In this document: piece after piece, positions 34,379 through 46,600 of the stretch
How positions within the stretch are numbered: position 1 is the first letter of the stretch
How the letters are laid out: each line of letters starts with the position of its first letter
Assembly: GCF_008086615.1 (NCBI RefSeq)
Contig: NZ_RXYB01000004.1
Coordinates: forward strand, 174,775-238,774
Direction: 5' to 3'
Source of the DNA: Acetobacterium tundrae
GTDB lineage: Bacteria; Bacillota; Clostridia; Eubacteriales; Eubacteriaceae
Length of the DNA stretch: 64,000 nt
Notes under the pieces: model-generated
Told to the model about the DNA's origin: nothing
Databases searched by the model: none
Seen by the model: only the letters and a program-made list of their open reading frames with translations
Program-made: the position numbers and the translations under genes

Positions 34379-37300
34379 ATGAAGAATACAAATAAAAACG
34401 AACAAGAGCATACACAAGTTGGCATGCGTTTGTCCACAAAATTACTTGCATTCACTACCTTGATTCTGGCCGCTGCTGTACTCATATTGGGGTTGATCGC
34501 TATCACTATCAGTTCGGCTGCCTTGACAAATGAATCAAATAAACAGGATGAGGCTTTTGTCAGCGAAGGTGCCGGTCATATTGGTGCTGTAATCTCCGGT
34601 AATCTAGGAAAACTGGATGAAATTGGTCTCCGGGCGCGAACCGCCACCATGGATTGGGATACCCAAGTTTCCTCCATATCGGTAGATGTAGCTCGTTTGG
34701 GTTACCAGGATATTGCAGTTATGGATATGAATGGCCATGGCAAATATATCATTGGTGGAGGGGAATTTAAATCTGAAGGTGAATACTGGTACAAGGACGG
34801 TTTTGCTGGGAAATCATCCATTTCCGACGTTGTCATCAGCAAAGTCACCAATGAACCCTCTGTTTTTGAAGTGTCTCCTATTAAGAATAATGGGCAGGTA
34901 GTTGGCCTCCTTGTTGGTCGTCGGGATCCCACTTTTTTACTTGATATCACCAATGGCATGGGTGACGGGGTTAGAAAATACGGGATGGTCATTAATGAAG
35001 ACGGCGCTGTCATGGCCCATCCCAACGATCAGTTGATTCTGAATCGAACGAATATATTTGATGAAATTGAAGCCAATGGTTCCTTAAAAGAGTTTGGGTT
35101 GGCCATAAAGAAATTGGGTGTGGGACAATCCGGAAGTATTGCCTATAATTATCTGGGAGAAAATAAAATTGCGTATACTGCTCCCATTCCTGGCTCGAAC
35201 TGGACTCTCATCGTCATCAAATTTGAGAGCGATGTGCTAGCTCCCATCAATAATTTGAGAAATATCATTCTGATTACATCCTTAGTAATCCTATTAATTG
35301 GCGGCCTAGCCACCTATATTCTGGCCAAAAAAATCACAAAGCCGGTCATTTCTTTAAATCACATGATCAAGGAAATGACCCAGGGACATCTGGGTGTACG
35401 GTTGAAAATTGAATCGAAGGACGAGGTCGGTGAAATGACCATTTCCATGAACCAACTAGCGGATGACTTGCAAAATGTAGTCATCGGCACCATGAACCAG
35501 ATTTCAAATGGTGACGTCTCTGCGAATATTGCATTAAGGGATCCCCAGGATGAAATCGCACCGGCTCTCAAACGTACCATCGAAACCATCCGGGGCTTGA
35601 TTACCGAAACTACCCTGTTGTCCCAGGCCGCAATCAATGGACAATGGGAAACAAGAGGAGATGCCAACGCCTTTGATGGTGGGTTTAAAGAAATTGTTGA
35701 GGGCGTCAATGCCACCCTGGATACGGTTGTGGATAAAATGTTATGGTACGAAGCCATCATTGACGGTATTCCTTTCCCGGTTCATGTAACCGATAATAAT
35801 ATGAAATGGACCTTTATGAATAAGTCTTTTGAAGATCTGATGATTGCGAACGGCGTCATTAAAGACCGAAAATCTGCCTGTGGCATGGATTGCTATAATG
35901 CCGGCGCCAGTATCTGTCAGACCGAAGGCTGTGGAATCCGTCGACTGGTTGATAAAAACTTACCTGACAGTTATTTTGAATGGGTTGGAAGAAACAATAA
36001 ACAGGATACCGCGTACCTTAAAAATAAAAAAGGTGAAAATATTGGTTTCGTGGAAATCGTAACCGATTTAACTCCGATTATCAGAGTCAGTGACTATACT
36101 AAAACGGAAGTCACCCGATTGGCTAATAATCTAATCTATTTAAGCGAAGGAAATCTGGACTTTGACTTAAATATCGGTGCCGTCGATGAATATACCCGTG
36201 AAGTCAGTGCTGAGTTTAACGAAATAAACAATAGTTTAACGACGGTGAAAGCAACCATCAGTGAGGTTCTTAATGAGGGCATCATGGTTACCCGTTCGGT
36301 TAATGATGGAAATCTTAATGCCCGGGCAGAGCTCAGCAAATTAAATGGGGCCTGGAAATCATTGGCTGGTGGCATGAATTCCATTATCGAAGAAATCACC
36401 AAGCCGCTGAGTGAAGTTATGTTTGTTATGGATGCTATGTCAAATGGTAACCTTCAGGAACGCATCACCGGGAACTATAAAGGGGATATCGATGGACTCA
36501 AACAATCCGTGAACAACACTGCCAGTCGCCTGGATATTGTTGTCAGTGAAATTACAGATAAAATTGAGCAATTATCCCAGGGGAATCTGAATATCGAAAA
36601 TGCTCGGGAATTTAGGGGCGATTTTGTCACTATCTCCAATGCCATTAACGTGATCATCGCTTCGTTAAATGACGTCATGGGCGATATCAATGTGGCGGCA
36701 GAACAAGTTGCCTCCGGCGCCGGCCAGGTATCGGCAGGAAGTCAATCGCTGGCTCAAGGTTCCACCGAACAAGCAAGCGCAGTTCAGGAATTAACGGCTT
36801 CCATTACCGAAATAGCAAACCAAACCAAGAATAATGCCATTGATGCCAATAAAGCCAGAGAATTAGCAGACAACGTAAAAGATCATGCTGATAAAGGCAA
36901 TGCACAGATGTCAAAAATGCAGGATTCTATGGTAGCCATCAACCAATCATCCAATGATATTTCAAAAATTATCAAAGTCATTGATGATATTGCTTTCCAG
37001 ACCAATATTCTAGCCCTTAATGCTGCAGTGGAAGCTGCCCGGGCCGGTCAACACGGCAAAGGTTTTGCCGTAGTCGCCGCGGAAGTCAGAAGTCTGGCTG
37101 TTCGAAGTGCAGCAGCCGCCAAGGAAACCACGGTCTTAATTGAAGGCTCCATTGATAATGTTCAGGAAGGAACAAAAATTGCGGATAATACAGCCGCGGC
37201 TCTGGAAGACATTGTGGAAGGCATTGAACAGGTTACCACCCTTGTCGGAAACATTGCCATTGCTTCCAATGAACAGGCATCCGGCATCGCCCAGATTGAC

Positions 37301-37540
37301 ACTGGGGTAGAACAAGTTGCTCATGTGGTCCAACAGAATTCGGCAACGGCTGAACAGAGTGCTGCAGCCAGTGAAGAACTTTCTGGGCAGGCTGAGCTGC
37401 TTAAACAACAGGTTGACACCTTTAAGCTCAGAACCATAACAAAATCAAACACACCAGTTGCCAAACCCCACCAAGAATCACAAAAAAGACAGTCAGAACC
37501 TACTATTGACTTAGGCGATAGGGACATGGATAAATATTAA
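34379..37540 (+). CDS. Methyl-accepting chemotaxis protein (dCache, HAMP repeats, Cys-rich PAS)
   Basis: 1053 residues. Transmembrane helix 1 (about 20-43), an extracytoplasmic Cache sensor (about 50-285) and helix 2 (about 290-313) are followed by HAMP (about 315-370) and further HAMP-like repeats. Between them is a PAS-like domain (about 455-580) with the cysteine cluster [19 protein letters not shown]. The C-terminal MA signalling domain (about 780-1030) has the conserved tip [20 protein letters not shown]. It passes attractant or repellent signals to CheA/CheW, none of which are in the window. RBS GAAAGGA. Confidence 0.93.
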   Translation: MKNTNKNEQEHTQVGMRLSTKLLAFTTLILAAAVLILGLIAITISSAALTNESNKQDEAFVSEGAGHIGAVISGNLGKLDEIGLRARTATMDWDTQVSSISVDVARLGYQDIAVMDMNGHGKYIIGGGEFKSEGEYWYKDGFAGKSSISDVVISKVTNEPSVFEVSPIKNNGQVVGLLVGRRDPTFLLDITNGMGDGVRKYGMVINEDGAVMAHPNDQLILNRTNIFDEIEANGSLKEFGLAIKKLGVGQSGSIAYNYLGENKIAYTAPIPGSNWTLIVIKFESDVLAPINNLRNIILITSLVILLIGGLATYILAKKITKPVISLNHMIKEMTQGHLGVRLKIESKDEVGEMTISMNQLADDLQNVVIGTMNQISNGDVSANIALRDPQDEIAPALKRTIETIRGLITETTLLSQAAINGQWETRGDANAFDGGFKEIVEGVNATLDTVVDKMLWYEAIIDGIPFPVHVTDNNMKWTFMNKSFEDLMIANGVIKDRKSACGMDCYNAGASICQTEGCGIRRLVDKNLPDSYFEWVGRNNKQDTAYLKNKKGENIGFVEIVTDLTPIIRVSDYTKTEVTRLANNLIYLSEGNLDFDLNIGAVDEYTREVSAEFNEINNSLTTVKATISEVLNEGIMVTRSVNDGNLNARAELSKLNGAWKSLAGGMNSIIEEITKPLSEVMFVMDAMSNGNLQERITGNYKGDIDGLKQSVNNTASRLDIVVSEITDKIEQLSQGNLNIENAREFRGDFVTISNAINVIIASLNDVMGDINVAAEQVASGAGQVSAGSQSLAQGSTEQASAVQELTASITEIANQTKNNAIDANKARELADNVKDHADKGNAQMSKMQDSMVAINQSSNDISKIIKVIDDIAFQTNILALNAAVEAARAGQHGKGFAVVAAEVRSLAVRSAAAAKETTVLIEGSIDNVQEGTKIADNTAAALEDIVEGIEQVTTLVGNIAIASNEQASGIAQIDTGVEQVAHVVQQNSATAEQSAAASEELSGQAELLKQQVDTFKLRTITKSNTPVAKPHQESQKRQSEPTIDLGDRDMDKY

Positions 37541-37555
37541 AAGCATCCTTTCTTA

Positions 37556-37587
37556 TAAAAAAGGCGCCGTAAAAGCGTCTTTTTTGT
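37556..37587 (+). terminator. Rho-independent terminator
   Basis: AAAAAAGGCGC/GCGTCTTTTTT hairpin (one wobble), 16 nt after the first chemoreceptor gene. The stretch to 37944 shows no gene. Confidence 0.7.
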
Positions 37588-37944
37588 AAGTCAATTGTTT
37601 TGCAAACAGCAATTAAGCAATTAGTTCTGGCTAAGCTGCCCAGACCGCGATCTAATCTTGTTTCGGCTTTTTCCAACTGAATAGGGATAATATTCATAGG
37701 TGCCTTTTGGACATTTATGAAAAAAGCATATGAAGCAAAGATTATATATTTAAGATAGTTTAGAAAATATGCATGTGATACCCATATTATACCTAAACGT
37801 TTCATATATTGCCTCTAAAATTTTTCGGTTAGTTTTTAATGATGTTTTTAAAAATTGAATTATTTGTTTAATTTCGGTGGAAGGGGTAAAAATATTAAAT
37901 AAGCACAATTGTTTTTAAAAATAATTTTAAGGGGAAACTGCTTT

Positions 37945-40926
37945 ATGAAAATGTTTAATAGGAATTCAATAAGCAACAAGATTGTCGTATTAGTCTTGAT
38001 ATTTGTAGCTTTGGCTTTACTGATCATCGGGGTATCCGTTATTATCCTCAGTATCAATACTCAAAATCAACAAATTGAAGAACAAATGAATCTTCAGCTC
38101 AATAATACCATTGGCAATGTTGAAAAATCCCTGGACAACCACAGTAAAGTTGTTAGTAGCTTAAGTAAAACCATTGGTATAACCGGAACTCAAATGTCAA
38201 TTCAGGAGTATAGTGACCTTCTTACTCAAAATGTCAGCCTCAATAGTGATACTTACGGGATCGGCGTCTGGTATGATTATAACGGATACAAACCTGAACT
38301 AAAGTATTTTGGACCTTATGCATACCGGGATGGTTCAAAAATTCTCTTTACCGAGGATCTATTCAGCACCGATGAATATGACTATCCCAATCAGGACTGG
38401 TATCTGGCCGGAAAAACAGCAGACGGTGGAATTGGATGGTCTGCACCATTTAAAGATGATATTCTGGGTCTTTCTATGGTAACCGCAATAACTCCTTTTT
38501 TTGACAGTGCTAAGAATTTTCGAGGTATGGTCAGCGGCGACATCGATTTGAGCAGTTTGCAGAAGATGGTAAATGAAATCAAAGTCGGTGCAACCGGCCG
38601 GGCCTTCTTACTGGACTCAGATGGACTTTATATTGCGGATCAGGATGATTCAAAGACCATGACTGTTAATATTCTAGAAGATCCCAATGCCAGTCTTGCG
38701 GCAATCGGATCAGATATCATTAGCGGTAAAGCCGGTTCCGCCACATTTTCAGATAATTCGGGAAAAAATAACATCTATTATGCCCCCATCCCTTCTACCG
38801 GTTGGACATTGGCCATTATGGAACCCCAAAGTGAATTGAATCAACCCATCATGATCATGATTTTTCAATTAATTGGATTGTTTTTATTAACGCTTATTGT
38901 TTTAAGTTTTGTCATTGTTAAATTAATAAAAGGTGTTGTTAATCCCATTGTTTTAATTACAGATTTATTTCATAAAGCTGAATTGGGTGATTTTGACAGC
39001 GAGATCCCTGATGACATTATCAAACGTCAGGATGAGCTTGGCATGCTGGGTTTATCATTTAAAAAACTGTCTGAAAATATTCAGGAAAATATTAACACCC
39101 TGGAACAGATCTCGATGGGCAATCTCAATGTTGAAGTGGATGTTAAATCCGATAAGGATAGCCAATCCAGAAGTTTACTCAAGGTTGTTGATAATTTAAA
39201 AAATTTGGAATCCGAGGTTGAACTGCTCACCGATTCGGCAACAAAAGGAAATCTTTCGGTCCGGGGTGACGCAGATAAATTCCAGGGCAAATACCGGGAT
39301 ATTGTTGTAGGCGTCAATAAAACACTTGATGCCGTTGTCGAGCCGTTAACGATGTCTGCTGACTATGTTGATAAAATCAGCAAAGGTAATATACCGGCAA
39401 AAATAACAGCCACTTACAATGGTGACTTTAATACCATCAAACAGAATTTAAATAGTTGTATCGATAATATAAATGCCTTGGTGGCGGATGTTAATATGTT
39501 ATCCAACGCTTCAACGGAAGGCAAACTAGAAATTCAGGCTGATGAGTCCAAGCATAGCGGCGATTACCGAAAAATAATTCATGGCTTTAATGAAACACTC
39601 AATTCTATTTTAGCCCCAATTAACGATGCGCGACAAGTGATGACAAAAATGGCGGCCAATGATTATACCATTGAAATGTCCGGCACCTACCAGGGTAATA
39701 TGAAAGAGTTTGCCGAAGAAATCAACTTAGTTCATTACCGGCTGCTCACCGTGCAGGATGCCTTTATTCGAATCTCAAAAGGCGACACCAGTAAACTGAA
39801 TGAATTTATTCAAGTTGGAAAACGATCGGACAATGATAAATTGATGCCATCGGTTATTGCAACTCTGACTACGATCAATAATCTCATCGAAGAATCCCGA
39901 AACTTAGCACAGGCGGGTGTGCAAGGAAATCTTGATGTGCGTAGCGATGTTTCAAAATTTGAAGGCGGTTATCGGGAGATTGTCAGTGGTTTTAATCAAA
40001 CCCTTGATGCCATCGAAAAACCAATTACTGAAGCTGCACAGATTTTAGAAAAGATGGCTTCCGGTAATCTGACCGACTCGGTAAAAGGCGATTACAAAGG
40101 CAGTTATGCCCTGATTAAAGATTCGCTTAACGGTACCATGATGTCATTAAATGATATTCTCGGCAATATTAATACTTCCGCCGATGAAGTAGCATCCGGT
40201 TCTAAACAGGTATCCTATGGCAGTCAGGCTCTGGCACAAGGTGCCACTGAACAGGCCAGTTTAATGCAAGAACTCAGTGCTTCTATCGCTGAAGTAGCAA
40301 ACCAGACAAAAGAAAATGCTTTCAATGCCAACCAGGCGAATCAATTAACCCTCACAGCTCAAAAAGATGCCGAACATGGGAACACCCAGATGCAGGGAAT
40401 GCTTCAATCAATGGAGGCAATCAATGAATCGTCTTCAAAAATTTCTAGCATTATAATGGTTATTGATGATATTGCATTCCAGACAAATATCCTTGCCCTT
40501 AATGCCGCCGTCGAAGCTGCCCGGGCAGGACAACAAGGTCGAGGTTTTGCGGTTGTAGCAGAAGAGGTGCGAACCCTGGCGGGAAGAAGCGCTGAAGCTG
40601 CAAAAGAAACCACGGAACTAATTGAAGGGTCGATTGATAAAGTACGGCAAGGAACCGTCATCGCCAACAATACCGCTGATTCCCTGAATGAGATCGTAAC
40701 CGGGGTGGCAAAAGCGGCAGCTCTTGTTGGAAAAATTGATAATGCTTCAAATGAACAAACCGCTTCAATTAATCAGATTAATTCAGCCATTGATCAGGTA
40801 TCTCAGGTGGTTCAGACAAACTCGGCAACTGCTGAAGAAAGTGCCGCTGCCAGTGAAGAATTATACAGCCAGGCGGAACTGCTGAAAAACATGGTCAATG
40901 AATTTGATTTAAAATCATCTAAATAA
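37945..40926 (+). CDS. Methyl-accepting chemotaxis protein (dCache, multiple HAMP-like repeats)
   Basis: 993 residues from ATG 37945, which has an AAGGGGA ribosome binding site; upstream in-frame codons lack one. Helix 1 (about 12-36), a dCache sensor (about 40-290; [27 protein letters not shown]) and helix 2 (about 297-320) are followed by repeated HAMP-like units ([60 protein letters not shown]). The MA signalling domain has [20 protein letters not shown]. It is a tandem relative of the previous gene without the PAS insert. Confidence 0.93.
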   Translation: MKMFNRNSISNKIVVLVLIFVALALLIIGVSVIILSINTQNQQIEEQMNLQLNNTIGNVEKSLDNHSKVVSSLSKTIGITGTQMSIQEYSDLLTQNVSLNSDTYGIGVWYDYNGYKPELKYFGPYAYRDGSKILFTEDLFSTDEYDYPNQDWYLAGKTADGGIGWSAPFKDDILGLSMVTAITPFFDSAKNFRGMVSGDIDLSSLQKMVNEIKVGATGRAFLLDSDGLYIADQDDSKTMTVNILEDPNASLAAIGSDIISGKAGSATFSDNSGKNNIYYAPIPSTGWTLAIMEPQSELNQPIMIMIFQLIGLFLLTLIVLSFVIVKLIKGVVNPIVLITDLFHKAELGDFDSEIPDDIIKRQDELGMLGLSFKKLSENIQENINTLEQISMGNLNVEVDVKSDKDSQSRSLLKVVDNLKNLESEVELLTDSATKGNLSVRGDADKFQGKYRDIVVGVNKTLDAVVEPLTMSADYVDKISKGNIPAKITATYNGDFNTIKQNLNSCIDNINALVADVNMLSNASTEGKLEIQADESKHSGDYRKIIHGFNETLNSILAPINDARQVMTKMAANDYTIEMSGTYQGNMKEFAEEINLVHYRLLTVQDAFIRISKGDTSKLNEFIQVGKRSDNDKLMPSVIATLTTINNLIEESRNLAQAGVQGNLDVRSDVSKFEGGYREIVSGFNQTLDAIEKPITEAAQILEKMASGNLTDSVKGDYKGSYALIKDSLNGTMMSLNDILGNINTSADEVASGSKQVSYGSQALAQGATEQASLMQELSASIAEVANQTKENAFNANQANQLTLTAQKDAEHGNTQMQGMLQSMEAINESSSKISSIIMVIDDIAFQTNILALNAAVEAARAGQQGRGFAVVAEEVRTLAGRSAEAAKETTELIEGSIDKVRQGTVIANNTADSLNEIVTGVAKAAALVGKIDNASNEQTASINQINSAIDQVSQVVQTNSATAEESAAASEELYSQAELLKNMVNEFDLKSSK

Positions 40927-40942
40927 TCAGATCAAATAATTA

Positions 40943-40987
40943 TCACCCATTAAAACAGCACCATTCGGTTTAATGGGTGATGATTTT
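40943..40987 (+). terminator. Rho-independent terminator
   Basis: Stem TCACCCATTAAA/TTTAATGGGTGA (40943-40954 with 40969-40980) followed by TGATTTTTA. Confidence 0.75.
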
Positions 40988-41066
40988 TACTATGGCAGCG
41001 ACATTGACAAAATCAGCTTTCTTTTCTGGTAGTCGCAGTGGGACTCACAGTGATGGTGGTCTGTAA

Positions 41067-41168
41067 TACAAAAAAGCCATATTTCCCATGTCCATCGTTG
41101 CTTTGCTGGGTATCGTTTTTTTGATCGCGCTGGCGGGGTTCAGTTTTATCGCAATCAGTACCGATTGA
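41067..41168 (+). other. Open fragment with a hydrophobic segment (gene remnant?)
   Basis: The gap 40988-41296 holds a start-less frame ending in a membrane-like helix (IVALLGIVFLIALAGFSFIA) and TGA 41166-41168. There is no ribosome binding site and no recognisable family. It may be the tail of a lost membrane protein gene. Confidence 0.2.
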
Positions 41169-41296
41169 TGTCCGATCCATCCGTGAAGGAAAGATAATCA
41201 ACGTGTTTGTTTGGAGATCAGAGGCGACGGTCTGACAGTGCTGTTTCAGTTGGCAAGGACACGAATATACTGCCGATCACCATGTTTCAAATCGAC

Positions 41297-42553
41297 TCAG
41301 ACCAGGGAAATCAAAAGCATTAGATTTAAAATTGTCAGAATAACAGCGATAGCGATGAGGACAATTCGGGTTGACATCCGGTTTTTATAGGATCCCATAA
41401 CCTTTTCGGATGACGTCAGATAAACTTGTAGCACTACGGTAATGGGCAGCTGAATACTCAAAAGCATCTGACTGTAGATCAAACCTTTAAACGGATCGGA
41501 AATGAGAAAAATTCCTAAGGTTGCCAGAATTAGAATCATAGCGACACCAAATTTGGTATGATTATCTTTTAAGTCATAGGGTTCGCCAAAGAGGCCCGCA
41601 AAAATAGATCCGCCGGCGATACCTGCGGTGGTGGTGGAAGAAATGCCCGAAAAAAGCAGCGCAACTGCGAAAATAACAGCGGCACCATTGCCCAGAAGCG
41701 GGATCATCATTTCTTGAGCTTGAGACAGCTCGGTTACCACAAAGTTTCGGTTAAAAAAAGTCGCGGCGGCCAGAATAATCATGGCACTGTTGATGCCCCA
41801 GCCGGCAATCATCGAGAATAGGGTATCAAAAAATTCGTATTTAAGTTGTTTTTTAATAACCAATTCGTCTTCGAGATTCCATTGACGGCTTTGGATGATT
41901 TCAGAGTGCAGAAACAGATTGTGCGGCATGACCACGGCCCCTAGAACGGCCATAACAATTGGCATCGAACCATTTGGAATACTGATTGTCGTCCATCCCG
42001 AAATCGCCGCAGGCCAGTTGACATCAACCAGGGTTAATTCATAGAGAAAGGATAAGCCGATAACCGAAACAAAACCGATGATGAGTTTTTCAAGCCGACC
42101 ATAGGAATTGCTGAACATTAGCCATAACGTCAATGCCAGAATGAAAACGGAGCCAATTCTGATGGGAATGTTAAAGAGCATTTGAAGGGCGATAGCGCCG
42201 CCGAGAATTTCTGCCAGCGAGGTCGAAATCGTCGCCAGTATAGCCGTTCCCAGGATGAACCGGGCTAACGGCTTGGGTAGATGTTTGACTGCAGATTCAG
42301 CTAGACAATCACCAGTTACAATGCCTAAATGTGCGACATTATGCTGAAGAACGATGAGCATAATAGTCGAAAGAGTGACCATCCAAAGCAGGACATACCC
42401 ATAGGCCGAACCGGCAGCAATGTTAGAAGCCCAATTTCCGGGATCAATGAAGCCCACCGTTACCAGAAGACCTGGTCCGATGTATTTCAGTAAATTTTTC
42501 AGGCCCAGTGTGGGTTTGTGGTTTGGTCCCATGAGATTTGAAAACCAATGCAT
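41297..42553 (-). CDS. Nramp family Mn2+/divalent metal transporter
   Basis: A 418-residue integral membrane protein with about 11 transmembrane helices that imports Mn2+ (or Fe2+) with protons. The signature of helix 1 is GFIDPGNWASNIAAG (DPGN metal site), and of helix 6 AVVMPHNLFLHSEII (MPH metal site). Both are intact, so manganese transport is likely. An AAGGAGG ribosome binding site precedes ATG 42553. Its promoter is listed at 42661-42689. No Mn riboswitch (yybP-ykoY) was recognised in the leader. Confidence 0.93.
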   Translation of the reverse strand: MHWFSNLMGPNHKPTLGLKNLLKYIGPGLLVTVGFIDPGNWASNIAAGSAYGYVLLWMVTLSTIMLIVLQHNVAHLGIVTGDCLAESAVKHLPKPLARFILGTAILATISTSLAEILGGAIALQMLFNIPIRIGSVFILALTLWLMFSNSYGRLEKLIIGFVSVIGLSFLYELTLVDVNWPAAISGWTTISIPNGSMPIVMAVLGAVVMPHNLFLHSEIIQSRQWNLEDELVIKKQLKYEFFDTLFSMIAGWGINSAMIILAAATFFNRNFVVTELSQAQEMMIPLLGNGAAVIFAVALLFSGISSTTTAGIAGGSIFAGLFGEPYDLKDNHTKFGVAMILILATLGIFLISDPFKGLIYSQMLLSIQLPITVVLQVYLTSSEKVMGSYKNRMSTRIVLIAIAVILTILNLMLLISLV

Positions 42554-42660
42554 AGTGAAATCCTCCTTATGACCATTTAACAGTGGTTTTCCTAAGCACC
42601 AATTGCATTAAAAAGGATTGATGGAAATTCTGTCTTGTATAAATTGAATGATATGTATTA

Positions 42661-42689
42661 AATATATCCATGGCAGTGAATTATGTCAA
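42661..42689 (-). promoter_or_regulatory. Promoter of the Nramp transporter gene
   Basis: On the minus strand, -35 TTGACA (plus 42684-42689) and -10 TATATT (plus 42661-42666) have exact 17-bp spacing. The leader to the start codon is about 100 nt. Confidence 0.65.
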
Positions 42690-42807
42690 GAAGAACTGGT
42701 CGAAAACGGTCAAAGAAAGATTTGTGAAAACAGAAATATTGGATAAGTATTTTCCATCAAAAATTTATCTTTTTCCTTTGTTTATTTTCAGGTAAATAAG
42801 GTATATT

Positions 42808-42840
42808 ATTATTAGATTGATTTAAGATTGATCTAATAAT
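42808..42840 (+). promoter_or_regulatory. Inverted repeat before the FMN reductase gene
   Basis: Arms ATTATTAGAT (42808-42817) and ATCTAATAAT (42831-42840) with a 13-nt centre, 21 bp upstream of the start codon. Possible operator; the regulator is unknown. Confidence 0.45.
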
Positions 42841-42861
42841 TAAAAATCGAGGAGGATTACA

Positions 42862-43419
42862 ATGACAAAAATTGGGATAATATTAGGCAGCACCCGACCA
42901 GGTCGGAATGGGGAAGCAGTGGCAAAATGGGTTAACGGACTGGCTCAGAAACGAACTGATGCTACATTTGAGTTAGTGGATGTGGCGGATTACAATCTGC
43001 CCCTTCTAGATGAGCCGAATCCGGCGATGATGCAGCAGTATACCAAAGAACATACTAAAGTCTGGTCAAAGAAAATCAGTGAATTTGATGGATTTATCTT
43101 TGTCACAGCTGAATATAACCACAGCATTCCCGGGGCCTTGAAAAATGCCATTGATTATTTGAATGTGGAATGGCAAAACAAAGCCGTGGGATTTGTCGCT
43201 TATGGCAGTGCTGGCGGGACCCGGTCGGTTGAAGCGCTTCGACTGGTGGCCGCGGAACTCCATATGGCCGATGTTCGGGCCCAAGTGATGCTCAATCTTT
43301 TTACTGATTTCCAAAACATGAACGTGTTCACACCAGACCCACGCAACGAAAGTGCTCTGAATGACGTGTTTGATCAGGTCATTGCCTGGAGTGGTGCGTT
43401 AAAGACCTTACGCGTTTAA
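42862..43419 (+). CDS. NADPH-dependent FMN reductase (flavodoxin fold)
   Basis: 185 residues with flavin-phosphate loop IILGSTRPGRNGEAVAKWV and the second contact TAEYNHSIPGALKNAIDYL, typical of the azoreductase/chromate-reductase-like family. A GAGGAGG ribosome binding site lies upstream and a strong terminator downstream; single gene. It probably uses NAD(P)H to reduce FMN, quinones or xenobiotics. Confidence 0.93.
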   Translation: MTKIGIILGSTRPGRNGEAVAKWVNGLAQKRTDATFELVDVADYNLPLLDEPNPAMMQQYTKEHTKVWSKKISEFDGFIFVTAEYNHSIPGALKNAIDYLNVEWQNKAVGFVAYGSAGGTRSVEALRLVAAELHMADVRAQVMLNLFTDFQNMNVFTPDPRNESALNDVFDQVIAWSGALKTLRV

Positions 43420-43496
43420 GTGCTAAGCATTTTTAGAAAGCGCAACCGACCGGTCAATTGACAACGTTCTGGCCGGTTGAAAGTAAAATGACCATA

Positions 43497-43540
43497 AAAA
43501 ACCAGAATCCAAGACTAACAACTTGGATTCTGGTTTTTTT
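43497..43540 (+). terminator. Rho-independent terminator
   Basis: A 17-bp perfect stem (43497-43513 with 43522-43538), 8-nt loop and T run. It separates the FMN reductase from the restriction operon. Confidence 0.9.
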
Positions 43541-43629
43541 GTTGCTTATTAATCTTTCCCTGACAACAATTTAGTGATACAATATTTCCATTAAATACGA
43601 TTACATCGACTTGACTGAGGGGATAATCA

Positions 43630-46600
43630 ATGAAATCAAACTATGAATTTTTAGGCGATCACTTTCCGGCACTGGCGATGATGGGAAGCTTGGCAGAAGA
43701 TTACCTGTATACCGACGGGAACTCCTGTATTATCAAGCTGGGTCTCTTCGGGGAAACCATCGTCAATTTCATGATGGAGCTTGACAATGTCGAGCCTCCG
43801 TTAGTGGAAAACACCCATGCCAACCGGATCAAAGTTTTAAAAAAAGAAGGTTTGATTGCTCCAGAAATTGACGACATTTTTTACGCCCTGCGTAAAGCCC
43901 GAAACAAGGCCGTCCATCAAGGCTACGATTCCTATGATGACGCGGTGATTCTGCTGGAAATGGGCTACAACCTGGGCGTCTGGTTTATGCAAGTCTACGG
44001 CGACTATGCCTATGAACCCGCTGGTTTCATACTCAAGAAACAGCAATCCCCTGGCGGTACCGTCTGGTATACGAAAAAGACCAAGGCCCAATTAAAACAA
44101 CAGAAAAAGCAGGAAGCAGTTGAAAAAGAAAAACTGAAACAAGAACTGGAAGAAAAAGAAGCCATTATTGAGGCCCTTCAAAAAAATGCGGTCCGGCATT
44201 TTGCCATCACCCCGGCCACAATCCAGCAGCGCGCGAAGCAGGCCAAAACCGCTACGGACCAGCTTAATCTCTCCGAAGCCGAAACCCGGTATCTCATTGA
44301 TGCCCAGCTTGCAAAAGTGGGCTGGGAGGCCGACACCGTCATGCTCAGCTATGCCAAGGGAACCCGTCCCCAGAAAGGCCGCAATCTGGCCATTGCCGAA
44401 TGGCCTACGGATTCAACCGTCAGCATCGAAGGCTATGCGGATTACGCGCTGTTTGTGGGAACCCAACTGGTCGGGATCGTCGAGGCCAAACGTGCGGCCA
44501 TCGATATTCCGGCGGTGATCGACAACCAGTGCAAGTCCTATTCCCAGGCATTCAAAGAGACGGATGCCGCCTATGTCATCGACAACTGGAATGGTTACAA
44601 GGCGCCCTTTCTTTTTGCCACCAACGGCCGAAAATACCTCAAACAGCTGGAAACCAAATCCGGCATCTGGTTTCGGGATGCCCGACAGGAAGCCAACATT
44701 TCCAAAGCCCTACAGGGATGGATGAGCCCCAACGGTCTGCTGGAATTATTGGAGAAAGACATTGCGGCCGCCAATTCCGCATTAACGGCCCTGCCCTATG
44801 ATCTGCTTCGGGATAAAGACGGCCTGAATCTCCGATCCTACCAGATCGGTGCCATCGCAGCGGCGGAACAAGCCGTTATCGACGGCCGGGAAACCGTCCT
44901 GCTGTCCATGGCCACCGGCACCGGCAAAACCCGCACCATTCTGGGATTGATTTATCGCTTTCTAAAAACCGGCCGCTTCAAACGCATTCTTTTTCTGGTG
45001 GACCGCTCCGCCTTGGGGGAACAGGCCCAGGATGTTTTCAAAGAAGTGAAGCTGGAAGATTTAATGACCCTGGATGCCATCTACAACATCAAAAATCTTG
45101 ACGACAAAAACATTGACAAAGAAACAAAAATCCATGTGGCCACCGTCCAAAGCCTGGTGAAACGGATTCTCTACAACGAGGAAGAAACCATGCCGGCGGT
45201 CACCGACTACGATTTGATTGTCATTGATGAAGCTCATCGGGGTTATATTCTGAACAAGGAACTCAGCGAAGACGAAATGCTCTATCGCAACCAGGATGAC
45301 TTCATCAGCAAATACCGCACCGTCATTGAATACTTTGATGCGGTTAAAATCGCCATGACCGCCACCCCGGCGCTGCACACCAGCCAGATCTTCGGCAAGC
45401 CTGTCTTTAACTACACCTACCGGGAGGCCGTCATCGAAGGTTTTCTGGTCGATCACGATGCCCCACATACTATTATCACCAAGCTCAGCCAGGAAGGGAT
45501 TATTTATGAAAAAGGGGAAACCCTGGCCATCTACGACCCCGTTACCAATGAAATCATCAACAGTGACGAACTGGAAGATGAGCTCAAATTCGATGTGGAA
45601 CAATTCAACCGGAAAGTCATTACCGAAAATTTCAACCGCACGGTATTAAATGAAATCGCCAAAGATCTTGATCCTGACGCCGACGGCAAAACCCTGATTT
45701 TTGCCGTTGACGACAACCATGCGGATTTGATTGTCAAAATCCTCAAAGAGCACTACGAGCCCATGGGCGTGGACAACGACGCCATTATGAAAATCACTGG
45801 CAGTGTCGGCGGCGGCAATAAGAAAAAAGTCATGGAAGCCATCAAGCATTACAAAAACGAAAAGTTCCCCAACATTGCCGTCACCGTGGATCTCCTGACC
45901 ACCGGGATTGATGTTCCGGAAATAACTACGCTCGTTTTTATGCGCCGGGTAAAGTCTCGAATTCTGTTTGAACAGATGATGGGGCGAGCCACTCGGCTGT
46001 GCCCGGAAATCAGGAAAACTCACTTCGAGATTTACGATCCCATCGGCGTGTATGAATCTCTCGCGGCGGTTAACACCATGAAGCCGGTAGTGGCCAATCC
46101 CAATACCAGCTTTGCTGATTTGTTGGCCGGACTCACCACCCTGAACACCGAGAAACAACTGAAAAATCAGATCGATATGATCATTGCCAAAGTTCAGCGC
46201 GCCAAACGCAGCCTGGATGACACAGCATTGGCACATTTTTGTGATCTTTCCAACGGCCAAACCCCGACCGCCTTTATCGACATGCTCCGGGGCATGACAG
46301 TTAGCGATGCCAAAACCCATCTGCTGAACAACACCCAGATTTTTGAGCCACTAAAAGCCGGGTGTGCCAATCCCCGAAATGCGGTGGTGGTTTCCGATAA
46401 GCCGGACGCCCTGGTCAGCCATACCCGGGGTTACGGCGAAGGCAAAAAGCCCGCCGACTATCTGGAAGAATTCAGAACCTTCATCACCGACAACCTCAAT
46501 AAAATTCTGGCCCTGAATATTGTCTGCACCCGGCCCAAAGAAATGACCCGTGAAAGCCTGAAAAGTCTGAAGCTGGAACTCGACCGAAACCGCTTTACCG

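Noticed and set aside
42554..42660. Possible manganese riboswitch in the Nramp leader
   Set aside because: The leader is short and AT-rich and lacks the conserved GGGGAGUA-type loops.
44168..44801. Long plus-strand alternate-frame ORFs inside hsdR
   Set aside because: They overlap the clearly conserved HsdR frame, have no ribosome binding sites and have low-complexity translated sequence; they are shadows of the GC-rich coding frame.
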